From Heterodera schachtii (lineage: Eukaryota > Nematoda > Chromadorea > Rhabditida > Heteroderidae), in assembly GCA_023374025.1 (NCBI GenBank), contig SIJG01000035.1, forward strand, positions 186,001-250,000: 64,000 nucleotides of DNA. Reading direction: 5' to 3'. Under the pieces are notes generated by a model. It searched no databases. It was not told the origin of the DNA and was given only the letters and a program-made list of their open reading frames with translations. Position numbers and translations under genes: made by a program. Shown one piece after another: positions 45,265 to 56,428 of this stretch; the first letter of the stretch is position 1, and the number at the start of each line of letters is the position of its first letter.

Positions 45265-46044
45265 ATTCTATTGCATTTTTAAAGAAATATATCTATAAAG
45301 GCGTGGGAAAATGCGATGGATGTTGGGCCTTTGGTTCAGCTGTTGATCATCCACCATTTTGATCACTCACCATTTTCCCTTGGCTTTTGCTTCATCTTTT
45401 GGTCAATAAAGCGCTTTGTTATTGGCCTCGCATAAGTGAGCAGAAATTTGGGGATTGATGCGCCTTCCCAACATTTTCAGGCCGTGGTCTGAAAATGTTG
45501 GGGAGGCCCAACATCCCTTGCATTTTTTCCCGCCTTTATAATATCCTATGACACTTGAGGAACTAATTATCTCTTTGTTTTTTGCGGATAAATCGATTCA
45601 AATAACTTGTTTTTTCCATTTTTTGAAATACATACTTTCATCATCTATTTTGGCTTTTACAAAGATATATTTTATTAGATATTAAATAACTTTTTTCCAA
45701 TAATCTGAATCAATATTAGTGTACACAAATCTGACCAATTCCTCGGCATTAAAATGACTGGATTTAATCCCAGCAAAAAACCACATTATTTAAGCATTTA
45801 TTTTAGAAACAATGGCATAAATTTGCTTAAAACCAATTAAATTTTGCATTTTTTTTAATTTTGTGCCAAAACTTTTCCTTACCGAAGAATATTTATTTAA
45901 CGCGCCACTTTTATAACTGTAAGTAAAATACAACCAACCTTCATAATTCAAATATTTTCTACAAAATAGTTCAATTTTATCTATTTTCAATCTATTATAG
46001 AGCTCGCTCAATACCAAACTTTCAACTTAATGGCAAGAAAGAAT
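45265..46044. other. TSH 3' flank interrupted by a MITE, then unassigned sequence
   Basis: The downstream TSH block is split: one part before 45292 and the rest (TATGACACTTGAGG, TTTTTTGCGGATAAATCG) after 45541. 45840-45960 resembles a stretch of TSH 5' flank, which explains the minus-strand open frame there. The remainder holds nothing recognised. Confidence 0.5.
45293..45540. mobile_element. 248-bp MITE with about 35-bp inverted ends
   Basis: CTATAAAGGCGTGGGAAAAT through GGATGTTGGGCC at the left is matched by its reverse complement at the right (GGCCCAACATCC, CCCGCCTTTATA). An inner hairpin uses CCAACATTTTCAG. It splits the TSH 3' flank of copy 21. The target duplication is short and TA-like. 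Confidence 0.7.
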
Positions 46045-46256
46045 CGCGGATGGCCGAATGGTTCACGTTTTGCCATCATAAAGCAAGCATTATGGGATTA
46101 ATTAGGCAGTCCCAAACTTAAAAAGGGCATTTCCAAATCTAAATAATATTCGCGACAATTTTCGGAATCTCTGGGTACTTCATTTGTTCAGTCACTGACC
46201 AATGTATCAGGCTTCAATTCGAGGGTCAGGTCGCACCAAAAGGCAATTTTCCAATT
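46045..46256 (+). repeat. tRNA-derived SINE-like repeat
   Basis: CGGATGGCCGAATGGTTCAC resembles the 5' part of a class-II (Ser/Leu) tRNA with an A box. The following AAAGGGCATTTCCAAATCTA to GGTCAGGTCGCACC is repeated at 56303-56428. This arrangement suggests a SINE whose body is found separately elsewhere. Confidence 0.5.
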
Positions 46257-46600
46257 TTGAGCCGATTTAAAAAAAAAAGTTCTCCGCCGGTGAAAAATTG
46301 GAATTAAAAATTATTTTTGATTAATTTTTGCTGAAAATTTTGTCACTATTTTCACTATTTCGTACTTAGTTTGGCATTTTTCCTCACTATCCTTGTGTAA
46401 ATTTCCATCCCTAATCACTTTGGCGTGGCATAGCCGCCAATTTTGACGTTTAAAATATTTTTCTTATGCAATTATAACCAAAATAATTCTACAATTTTGT
46501 AAATATTTTCCTACAGTCATTTTTCTTGATCACTAATAAAAAATTAAATGAAAATGACATCATTAAGTCCAAATTAATATGCCAAATGTCAAAAGAAAGT

Positions 46601-47630
46601 TCAAGTACGAATCTGAGACGAACGCATATTCTGCAATGGCACAACAACATTTGTTCCATGTTGGGTTTTGCAAATATATTTGCAAAATGCTTTTCGGTAT
46701 TCAGTGCTAAAATATGAAAAATTAATTTGAATAATTATTTTTATAAATTAAAACGAATTAATTAATTAATTATCTACCTGCACAGGAAAAGCACGGGAGT
46801 ACAACTGGAATATGCCATCAAAAAAAGACCATTGCAAATGGGAAAAACGATGTATTCAAATGTTAAAAGGTTCAATCCGAGCAATGGCAATATGGCATAA
46901 AAGAATATAGAATTCTTAAATGTGAATTGTAATGTACAGTAATAAAGACAGAGTTAATGACCAATGAAAATACTAATTTTTTGTTTTAGTTTCTTAGCAA
47001 AAAAATAAATGAGTAGCAAAAAATCCTATTCAGGTATGTTCAATTTTCATGTTTTTTTAGAGCTCAGCCTGGGTCCCAGACTCAGGATTTTTCCTGATTC
47101 AGGTCCAGTCCATGAAAGATCTGGGTTTTCCTGTATGTAGATTTTCCTGGGTCATTGTTCAAGGAATCAAGACACCCATGTCCAAGGATGAAATACAGGT
47201 CCATCAGGTACAGGTTCAGGCTTTTTTCAAAAAAATGCCCGAACTTTATTTTTTTTAATAAAAAATATTTTGGGTTTTCACTAGCAAAAATATTTGCATT
47301 AATTTAAAATCAATTAGCATTATTACTCCAATAAAGCAGATGAGACCGATTGACATAATAACGCTCAGTGAAATCAACAAACGTTTGTTATTTTCCGGTT
47401 CTAAATGAGCCAATTAAGAAAGTAATTAAAAATTTAAATTAATTAGGTAATTAATTTTTAACAACCCGCAAATGACTGTTCCTGGTGTCTATTACGGAAA
47501 TAATTGACCAGCCAAATCAGTGCATAACAGATGAATTCAGCACAATGTATGATTAAAGTTAACAAAATCGACATGGAATTGGTCTCTGGCTGATGTGCTG
47601 GATCAGCAATTGCGCACATCACTGGTCTTA
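46601..47630 (-). CDS. Serpentine (7TM) receptor, C-terminal half, srsx-like
   Basis: Four exons on the minus strand agree in phase: about 47620-47466, 47400-47282, 46914-46778 and 46706-46601. The first exon has an extracellular-loop Cys (PVMCAIADPAHQP) and a membrane helix (MSILLTLIIHCAEFICYALI). The second has the cytoplasmic loop and TM6 (LLISLSVIMSIGLICFIGV). The third has TM7 (CNGLFLMAYSSCTPVLFLC). The last begins STEYRKAF, the characteristic post-TM7 motif of nematode srsx-type and related chemoreceptors. The tail is short and ends at a TGA at 46603-46601. These receptors sit in sensory-neuron membranes and couple to G proteins. The 5' half (TM1-4) is missing: a truncated TSH E4 abuts at about 47631. 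So this is probably a disrupted gene, though these exons show no breaks. Confidence 0.7.
47058..47248. mobile_element. Diverged CCAGGTCCAGG-type MITE in a receptor intron
   Basis: Starts TAGAGCTCAGCC and carries GGTCCAGTCCATG and CAGGTCCATCAGG words. The right end (CCCGAACTTTA) is diverged. It lies inside the 367-bp intron between the TM6 and TM7 exons of the receptor gene. Confidence 0.6.
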
Positions 47631-48389
47631 TTTTCGGCAATTTTCATCTTAATCATCATTGGGTTTCTTTTTCTCATCTCTTCACTTCTTTTCACATATT
47701 CCAATTGTTCTCCATCCGAGTAAAATCTCATCTTTCCTTAACAAAAGCAAAATTTTTAAATTAAATTCATTACTTGTAATTAAATAAAGGTATAAAATTA
47801 AAGAAAATTTACGAGTTATCAAGTTTAATTGTTTCTTCTAATCACAAATTCTATTAAATTTAACACCAATTTTTTCCGCTATTTTTCCATTAATTTCCCA
47901 ATTCGTTTTTAAATTAAACTTTTTTGTAAATTCTTCTTTCACTTTTTCAAATTGTTTTACTTTTTCAATTTTTTGTTGCGTTGAAAATTTCTTTTTTACA
48001 CCTTAAAATGAGAGAATGAAAAAATTCAATTATGCCATTGATCTCTAGGGCTGGGGATTTAAGTCTAATGATTTTTTTTTGCTGACTCTAAATTGCCTCA
48101 AATGACTTAAAAAGTGTTTTACACTTTTTATGTCTATTTAAGTACCTGCCTAAAAATCCGATCTCTATTTATAAATGTTATTCTATAAATTGTTAAAATA
48201 GGTTTAACTTTTGCCTAATTTTTCAAGACTTTTTTGCATTTTTTTTGACTTTTTAGTGACCTATTGGCGATTTTTATGACTTTTTTAGTCGATTTTCTGA
48301 ACCACAAATCATTAAATAAATCATCATCAATTCCGTCAATTAGTACGATTAGAAATAAGAAGAAAATAATTACAAAATTAATTTCCATC
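47631..48389 (-). pseudogene. TSH copy 22, fragments of E4, E3 and E1
   Basis: E4 is truncated (47736 to about 47631) where it meets the receptor gene. E3 (48001-47813) is intact and 189 bp. E2 is missing, replaced from about 48046 by the dispersed CTGGGGATTTAAG...AAAAATCCGATCTCTA repeat. E1 survives only as its first 30 or so codons (48388 to about 48296), starting MEINFVIIFFLFLIVLIDG. Confidence 0.8.
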
Positions 48390-49896
48390 CTTTTTGAGTC
48401 AAAAAATTCAAATGAATATTGTTTTTCCGCTATATTATTATTATTATTATGTAATTTATAAAAAAAATTTCATATAGTAGAAATGATCAAATTAATTGCA
48501 ATTATCTTGTTTTAATTGTAAAATAATTGATTAAAAACTAATTCATTACATGTAAATTTTCGCTTCCGTATAGTAAAAGCTTGAAAAACAATTTTATGGA
48601 ATTCCAAAGAATTTTATATATGATAAATTTAAGAAATATTTCTCGGTTCATGAAATAGTTTTGGCCCACAAATAAAATATTACACAAACAGAAAATAAAA
48701 TTGCAAAAAAAGCATTTAGTGTTAAATATCAAAGGTTAATAATCCAGCATTTTTTCACTGATCTTCTAACTGTTGTCGTTTCTCCCATTTACAAAATGCT
48801 GTTTTGGCTGACCTCACCATCATTACAACTACAGTCTCGAAGCAAACATTTGGGCTGATTACCACTAATCATGCTAAGGACTCACGGCTTCTAACACCAC
48901 CGCCGCTCATCCCCCCTTTGTTCACCAAAAGTTTTTTTGAAAAAGAGCGCCCGCCGCAAAAAAATGGTGGTCAAATTTAATGTTGAGACGGGTTCGCAAA
49001 AATTTTGGTTAAACCCCACCCCTTTCCATTTATTTTTAAACCAGGGCTTCCATCGAAAAATTTTCAAAATATAAACACCAAGCCCAACATAAGATTTTAG
49101 TATCAAAAATATGAACATTTTGCAACATTTTTTATATCAGTTATTTTTCCAATTTATTTGATCAAATTTTGTATTTTTAATCTTCTATTATCAATTTTGA
49201 TATTTTGGGGAGGAAAATGCAAAATTATAAATTTCAGTAAATTCGGGATCAAAAGATTAAAAAAAATTTTGCGGCAGACCTTAAAATTTCTTGAAAAATA
49301 GTGACATTATTCCATAAAATTTCAAACCTATAACTACATTTAAGAAATTAGAAAAACATTCTTAGAAATAAGAACAAATTAAGTCCTGGTCCAAAGGCCA
49401 GCTTGGACTCACTCTTACTGGCATTAACGAAATCAGGTGATTAAATTGAAAAAAAGAAGATTTACGAGCATTTAAAAAGAAAAAATGGTTTTTTTTTGGG
49501 TTAGAATAAAATTTGGTCATTCCCCGATCGGGGTCCCCGACCCCCGACAATTGAGCTCCTCCCCGCCCCGACCCCCGACATTTTGCTCCCCGAGGGGTCG
49601 GGGAGCAACCCTAGTTTAGCCTTGTCAAACCGTGGCATTTGTCCACAAAAATATATTATTGGTGGCACTGACGATTCGTGAATTTAAAGTTTTTCTTGGT
49701 TTATGACAAATAGTCGTATTAAACAATTTATATAAATCGGTTTATCATCCGCTAAAAACGAAGAGATATTTCGCCAAAGTTAAAACACAAAGAAAACATA
49801 AACAAAGAGATAGTACAATAAATGTTTCTTTGCCTAGTGAATTGACCCAACCGATGCTTTTTCTTAAAATTGCATAGAATTAAAAATTTTCAAAGG
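48390..49896. other. TSH 5' flank, unassigned sequence, element copy, TSH 3' flank
   Basis: 48390-48740 is TSH upstream sequence. 48760-49030 is GC-richer (CCGCCGCTCATCCCCCCTTT) and unassigned. 49040-49612 is a copy of the 20.9-kb element. 49725-49890 is the common TSH 3' flank. Confidence 0.5.
49040..49612. mobile_element. Rearranged copy of the CCCCGACC element
   Basis: Shares GCGGCAGACCTTAAAATTTC, TAAAGGCCAGCTTGGACTCA-like text and the GATCGGGGTCCCCGACCCCC end with 20910-22318, but lacks its left end and middle. It ends GAGCAACCCTAGTTTAG. Confidence 0.7.
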
Positions 49897-51665
49897 CTAA
49901 CGAATCGATTTGGTGCCCGCTTCTTTCGTCCATCGACTTAAATTCTGTCGGAAGATGCCTAATTTTTCGGCAATTTTCGTCTCACTCATCATTGGGTTTC
50001 TTTTTCTCAGCTCATCACCTCTTTTCACATATGCCAATTTCTCAGCATTCGTGAAAATTTTGGTCTTTCCTTAAAATAAAAGTAAATTTAATTATTTAAA
50101 TAAATTGAATTTATTTCAAAATCATACGAGTGCTTAATCCGTATTTTTTCCTCCATCTATAAATTGTGTTCAGTCCAACACCAATTTTTTTCGCAATTTT
50201 TCCATCAATTTTTTTAGTCTTTGTCAAATTGTATTTTTTAAAAATTTCTTCTTTCACTTTTTCAAATTGTTCAATTTTTTCAATTTTTTGTTTATTTGAA
50301 AATGAAAATGCCTTTAAGAAACCTATAAATGAGACAATTATAATTAAAATTCTTTTATCATTTTTTCTGGTGCTATGACGTTAGTCAAAAAACCATCAAA
50401 TGAAAATATTTTTTGATATAACTTTTCTCAAAAGTATCTAAATTTTTAATTCTTGATATCATTAGATAGCCCTAAGTGTTTTCTATTAGCCTACAAAATT
50501 TCAAAAAGTTTCGTTAAGTTTAAGAAAGTTATGACTAAAAATGTTCAAAAAAACTTTGGTTTTTTGAGCTTCTCAGGTCATAACTTTTTTTAAACATAAA
50601 GATTTTTTTTTGAAATTTTGCAAGAAAATAGAAAACACTTATGGCTATCGAATGATATCAAGATTATAAAATTTGATTCATTTTGGGCGAAGTTATGAAT
50701 AATTTTCTGTCAAAAATTTTCCATTTGATGGTTTTTGACTAACGTCTCAGCACCTTTTTTCTTACCAATTTCCTTCTTCCATTTATAAATTTTCTTCCGA
50801 TTAATTCCCAATTCTTTAGCAATTTCATATTCAATTTTGCATATTTCCGATCTGTCATATTTAAAGCCGCCATAAATTTTTTCTTTTCTCAATTCATCAA
50901 ATTTTCTGATCACTTCCATTTTTGTTTCTTCACTCTCTTTACTTTCCTCTGTTCTCTTCTCTCTTTTTGGTCCTAATTTTCGTTTCAATTTATAAATTTT
51001 GTTTCGATTTGTGCCCAATTTTTTTGCAATTTCATTTTCAAATTGATTTTTTGTCAAAGTTTTATAAACATTTTCTTTTCGCAATTCATTTTTCATCAAA
51101 TCAAATTTATTCAAAATTTCCATTTCATTTATTTCTTCTGTTTTCTAAAGAAATAATTCATTTTTAAGAAAAAAAATCTGAGAATTTAGCGAATTTATTA
51201 AAAAAAAACTTCCATCAAGATATTGTTTATCTGTTATGTTACCATATTATTGTAATTCTCATCATTTGCAGAATAGCTTTGATCAGCAGTAGAAACATTC
51301 TGTTCATCCTGCTCGTTAAACTCATTTTCAAATGATTCTTCGCTCAATTGGTCCAATTCAATTTTTGGCACTTTTCTTTTTGTATTTAAATTCTTATTTT
51401 GTTCCTCCAGTGTTTTTTCTTTTTTAATTTCTTGCAATTGTTTTGGCTTTATGTCTTCCATTTCTATTTTATTATTTTTTTGTTCATAATATTCATTATC
51501 AATTTCTTCCTTTATGGCATTAATTTCTCCGGGTTTTTGTGTTTTGACATTTTTTGAGATCGATGGCTTAAAGTTTTTCCATAAATCATCAAATAAATCT
51601 TCGTCAATTCCGTCAATTAGAACGAATAAAAATAAGAAGAGAATAATCAAAAAATTAATTTTCAT
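49897..51665 (-). CDS. TSH family, complete four-exon gene with a transposon in intron 2 (389 aa)
   Basis: Exons 51665-51243, 51144-50766, 50322-50128 and 50069-49897 sum to 1170 bp and are open. Introns are 98, 443 and 58 bp. Intron 2 is long because a 386-bp MITE sits only four bases from the splice donor. The donor GTAAG itself is preserved and lies partly within the duplicated target. Signal peptide MKINFLIILFLFLFVLIDG, then DEDLFDDLWKNFKPSISK. Modules: EIAKKLGTNRNKIYKLKRK, EIAKELGINRKKIYKWKKE, KIAKKIGVGLNTIYRWRKK and KIAEKLGIFRQNLSRWTKE. E3 is six bases longer than usual, in frame. Intron 3 uses a GTATGA donor. A TTTCTTTTAG acceptor-like site lies about 22 bases before the ATG. Confidence 0.85.
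50369..50754. mobile_element. 386-bp MITE/foldback in intron 2 of a TSH gene
   Basis: Begins GGTGCTATGACGTTAGTC and ends GACTAACGTCTCAGCACC, with inverted arms extending inward (AAAAACCATCAAATG). TTTTTTCT at 50361-50368 and 50755-50762 is an 8-bp target duplication. Inner words (CTATTAGCCTACAAAATTT) occur also near 18.83 and 60.39 kb. Confidence 0.8.
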
Positions 51666-53509
51666 CTTTATTATTGTCAAAATATCCCTAAAAGAAATTA
51701 TTTTGAATTTCTAAAGTATTTTCTTCTTTCCTACGATTAAAAATTTTATTTATTTTTAAGCTTGTTGATTATAATTTTTATTTACGACTTTTGGTAATTC
51801 ATCAGGAAATTAAAAAATCAATGGTAAATTTGTCGTGTTTTAAATTTCAAATAATTCAGTTAAAAATTCATATTTTTAATTTTGTTTCCGATTAATAAAT
51901 GTTGATGAATTACTTTTTGAAATCTCAAAAACTATATTTTATTAACCATATTAAAAAATATTTTTAGGTTAAGAAAAAGTTTTTGGTACAGAAAATAGAA
52001 ATACAAAAAAGAAATTGTTAAAAAGAAAAGGTGCTAAATTTTAAAGATATAATCCGCATTTTAATTTTTCAAATTTTACAATTTAATAGGACAGGTAAAG
52101 GAAAATTGGAATTTTTAGGTTAATTTTGCGCTTTGAAAATCATCTTTTCAAAAAGAAAAATAATTTTTGACCCCTTGAAATCAGCAAAATCACCGCGAGC
52201 CCGTAATTTGTTGCGTTTTTAATGATGAAATAATTATTTCAATTCTACAATAGTACTTTCTATATTTATAAATAATGAAAACTAATATTAAGAATTCCAA
52301 AAAATTTAATATATTTATAAATAAATAGAAATATAATTCGGATGAGTGAACAATTCTTGGTCCTAAATAGAGTTTGACAAAAAATCAAAAAAAAAAAGCT
52401 AAATCAAAAATTTTAGGGTCCGAAAATGAGCGAGTGGAATAATGGGGGAAAATGCATTCTTCATAATTCCTCAGAAAATTTAAAAAAAAACTCAAATGAA
52501 ACTTTAATTCAAAAAAAAACAAATTTTAATTTAAATTGGATCACTGAAAATTTTTTAGTTAATTTTTTGCTTTTTTTGAATCCCTAAAGATTGCTCCCGG
52601 ACATTTGGAGATTTGGACAATGCATATTTCGACAGTGAACTCATTTGGACAGAAGCAGACAATTGGACAGTGGACAGACATTATGACAGAGAGTGAATTT
52701 TTTTGGTATTTCCTTTTTTTGCTACCTCCCTACTCAAAAAATTTTAAAAAATCATAGATATTTTGTTAAATAGATGACCATTTGTCAAAACAAGAAGCAT
52801 TTTCGTGATCAGTGAGTGACCTTAAAAACACCAAAATATGAATTTTTAAGTTTTTCAAGGGTAGCAAAACACGGAAGTACCATTTTTTTTACTATTATTA
52901 TAAATGGCTTAAGCAGCAATAAAAAAATATTATTTTTAAGATTATTTATGTAAATTTAATTTTCTTAAATCTGATCAGGCATTAAAGTAAGTAATTCTTT
53001 CTAGAATTAAAATAAAAAAATGTTTTTAAGAAAATAAACAAGAAGAAAATATCTTTTTATTGTTGTTAACCTAACCATTGATAATTGTAAAAAAAAAATT
53101 AACTCTCTGTCGTAATGTCCTTTGTCCAATTGTCCACTTCTGTCCAAATGAGTTCACTGCCCAAATGTCCGGTCAAGCTAAAGAGAGGCCCAATGCTCAA
53201 GAATGTGCAATTTTTTCGACTTTTCAAGATAATTTCGTTTTGGCGAAAAAATACAAACATAAAGACAATATTTTGTAAAAGCTAAATAGACGATGTAAAA
53301 TAATTATTACAAAATTTGAAAAAAAACTAATTATATAAATTAATTTATTTGCCAAAAACAAAGAGATAGTTCGCCAAAGTGAGAGGAATTACAAAGAAAA
53401 AAAGAAATAAAGAGATAGTATTATACAGGGTGCGATGAAAGAAGTTGACCAAGTGTCAAAGGATTAAATTATTTTTGAACGATGCTTTTTCTAAAATTGC
53501 AATTAGAAT
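51666..53509. other. TSH flanks and a foldback element, no gene
   Basis: 51666-52090 is a long TSH 5' flank. 52125-52205 matches 11290-11390. 52418-52456 matches about 6065-6112. 52591-53177 is a foldback element. 53190-53509 is the TSH 3' flank of copy 24 (CAATGCTCAAGAATGTGC, CCGATGC-like end). Confidence 0.55.
52591..53177. mobile_element. Foldback element with TTTGGACA-repeat arms
   Basis: Arms at about 52597-52695 and 53090-53172 are reverse complements (GGACATTTGG, GTGAACTCATTTGGACAGAA, GACAATTGGACA). CTAAAGA on both sides (52584-52590 and 53178-53184) is a probable 7-8 bp target duplication. The organisation is like the 2.5-kb and 55.2-kb elements, but the arm sequence is different. 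Confidence 0.7.
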
Positions 53510-54701
53510 TTAAATTTTAGAGGCTAAACTAATCGATTTGGTGCCAAATTTTTCGGTCCATCGTCTTAAATTGTGTCTGAAAATGCCCAATTTTTCGGCA
53601 ATTTTTCTCTCACTTAACATTGGGTTTCTTTTCTTCATCTCCTCACCTCTTTTCACATATTCCAATTTCTCAGCATCCGAGTAAATTTTGGTTTTTCCTT
53701 AACAAAAATTAAAATTTTTAAATTAAATTTAATTACATAAATTAATAAAGGATTAATTAATTAAAATTTACGAGTTAAGTTTAATTTTTTCTTCCAAGTT
53801 CACAAATTGTATTAAATTTAACACCCTTTTTTTAGCTATTTTTTCATTAATTTCCCAATTCGTTTTTAAATTGAACTTTTTTGTAAATTCTTCTTTCACT
53901 TTTTCAAATTGTTTTACTTTTTCAATTTTTTGTTGCATTGAAAATCCATTTAAGAAATCTTAAAATGAGACAATTAGTAAAAATTAATTATGCCATGAAT
54001 CTCTTACCAAATTCCCTCTTCAATTTATAAATTTTGTGACGATTTGTGCCCAATTCATTTGCAATTTGGTTTTCAATTTTTGATCTTTGTTTATCGTCAT
54101 ATTTATGCCCATAAATTCTTTCTTTTTTCAATTGAATAAATTTTCTGATCACTTCCATTTTTGTTTCTACACTTTCCTCCGTTCTCTCTCTTTTTTGTCC
54201 TAATTTTTTCATCATCAAAATTTCCATTTCATTTATTTCTTCTGTATACTAAAGAAATAATTCATTTTAAGAAAAAAAAATCTGAGGATTTAGCAATTTT
54301 ATAAAAAAAAAATTTGAAAGCTTTCGACCATATGTTACCATATTATTGTAATGCGCGTCAATAGCAGATTTATTCAGATCAATTAAAGAAACATTCTGCT
54401 CAAATTGCTCATCAAATTCATTTTCAACAGATTCTTCGCTCAATTTTTCCGTTTCAATTTTTGGGATTTTTATTTCGGATTTGATTATTATTTTATGAGC
54501 ATTTTGTTGATCATAAACTTCATCTTTAACAATTTTTTCTTCCTTTATAGCATTATTTTCTCCGAATTTTTGTTTTTTGGTGTTTTTTGAGGTCGATGGC
54601 TTCAAGTTTTTCCACAAATCATCAAAAAAATCTTCGTCAATTCCGTCAATTAAAACGAATAAAAATAAGAAGAAAATAATCAGAAAATTAATTTTCAGCA
54701 T
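53510..54701 (-). pseudogene. TSH copy 24, short form with frameshifted E3
   Basis: E1 (54701-54339, 121 codons) is intact but has a shorter linker. E2 (54248-54008, 80 codons) is open but has lost module 1: EIL is joined to MMKKLGQKRERTEE in frame, leaving module 2 (QIANELGTNRHKIYKLKRE). E3 (53958-53772) has several small indels with a net loss of two bases. E4 (53697-53510) is open but reads past the normal stop to SLASKI. Because E3 is out of frame the full protein cannot be made; skipping E3 would keep the frame, since introns 2 and 3 are both phase 1. Confidence 0.75.
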
Positions 54702-55157
54702 TTTTGGATGCCAAAATTTAAAAAAAAAATTATTATGAATTATCTGTTTTTTTCACCCTTTATTTACGATTATTTCATAAATATTTGTTTTTCTTAGCCT
54801 GTTTTTATAATTTTTATAGACGAATTTTTGCAATTCAGTAGTAAATTATAAAATCAATGCAATAATTCTGTTAAAAATTAATATTTTACTTTTGTTTCCG
54901 ATTAGTAAGTGTTGACGAATAATAAAACTTTTGGCGCACAAATTAATTTTTACAAAAAAAAACAAAAAACAAATTGCAAAAAGAAAAAGTGCTAAATATC
55001 AAAGATATATCCGATTTTTGTAAATTGAAAATTTATTCTAAGATATAAAAATATACATAAGAAAAAACTGACAAATATTTTTTTACCAAAAAATTAATTA
55101 AAAGTCCAAAAATTGATTTTTTCTAAAGTTTCCTGGCGAAGTGATACACAGCAAAAT

Positions 55158-56296
55158 GTTTGGCTCCCTATCATTTCGTCACTGATCGTTTCGTCACTGA
55201 TCATTTCGTCACTGTTCAGTTCGTCACCGAGAAAATTTTTTTAAAAATTTGTCTGGCAGATTGTCAAAACTAAAAAATAATGTTTACTTTATTTAATAAA
55301 CAAAATCTTTCATATATATAAGTTCGAAAAGAAGTTGACCACAGCATAAAAATTGCAATTATTTAAGTAAACTTTTTTAAAAAAAAGTTCTCTTCATAAA
55401 AATTGTTTTTACCCAAAAATCCATCATAATGCAATTCGACATTCTTACAAATTTATTTTTGGCTAACTTTGTGATAAAGATCGCTTAAATTCCGAGAAAA
55501 TATGTTAAAGCAGCGCCGCGAAGAGACGGTTTGCATTTGCAAAATAGTGTTTGCTCGAGAGTCTCGACTCTTGAAAAGACTAGCGTTTTCGGTCTCTTAA
55601 AATTTTTCTTTCTCAAGCAGCATTAGTGCAGGAGCCTCGTTAATAAAAGGTCGTCGTAAATATCACCCTTGACTCCCCGACCCCGCCCTCTCGGCCAATC
55701 ATACGGAGACCCTGCTGGCCGACCTCTTCCTTATACAATTGTGATCATAATCAGTAGTGCTGTTCGAGACCTAAAATTTCCCGAGACTCGAGACCAAAAA
55801 ACCCGAGACTTTCTCGAGTCGAGATTCGTGACCGAGACTCTCGAACAGCACTAATATCAGGGCCCTGAACTGAAAATTTTCAAAATCAGCATTTGACCGA
55901 AAAAAATCAGCATTTGTGGTCAAAAAGCGCTGTAAACCTTTGAAGTCAGAAGAGTTGGGAGCCCTCTGATCATAATGAATTGGAGAAAAGAAATTTAGAA
56001 ATAAGCACATTTTGAAGTTTAAAGTTAAAAATGAGAAGCTAAATTAATCTCTTTTATTTCAGAGAAGAGATCCCATTCAAATTTCACAATCAAGGCAATT
56101 TATAATTTTTATTTATTAAATTTATTTAATTCTTTTTTTGCTAGCATTTTTTTTATTAAAGAATGTTTTTGCTGTTCTTAATGCAATGTGCCAAAGAAAT
56201 TTTTTAAAAATTTTGCTTAGTGACGAAATGATCAGTGACGAACTGAACAGTGACGAAACGATCAGTGACGAAATGATCGGCCACCAAATGTTTTTT
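55158..56296. mobile_element. Foldback element with permuted TTTCGTCACTGATC-repeat arms
   Basis: Left arm 55170-55235 and right arm about 56215-56290 each contain four GTCACTGATC/GTCACTGTTC units in inverted orientation. The unit order differs between the arms, so the arms have exchanged or reshuffled units since formation. The outer ends share AACATTTGG-like sequence. No coding capacity. Confidence 0.7.
55755..55853. mobile_element. Small MITE with 15-bp inverted ends
   Basis: Starts TAGTGCTGTTCGAGA and ends TCTCGAACAGCACTA. The interior repeats CGAGACTCGAGACC-like words. It is nested within the foldback element at 55158-56296. Confidence 0.75.
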
Positions 56297-56302
56297 TGTA
56301 AA

Positions 56303-56428
56303 AGGGCATTTCTAAAGCTAAATAATCGTTGGGCACTTTTTCGAAATCTCTGGGTACTTCATTAATTCAGACACTGACCAATGAATCAGGCTTCAATTGG
56401 AGTGTCATGTCACACCAAAAGGGCAAGG
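56303..56428 (+). repeat. SINE-like repeat body, second copy
   Basis: AAAGGGCATTTCTAAAGCTA through TCTCTGGGTACTTCATTAAT to GTCATGTCACACC parallels 46120-46250. The tRNA-like head present at 46.05 kb is missing here. Confidence 0.55.

Noticed and set aside
45790..46017. Minus-strand 75-codon open frame
   Set aside because: The middle of it coincides with a TSH 5' flank piece (ACCGAAGAATATTTATTTAA), which is non-coding in all other copies.
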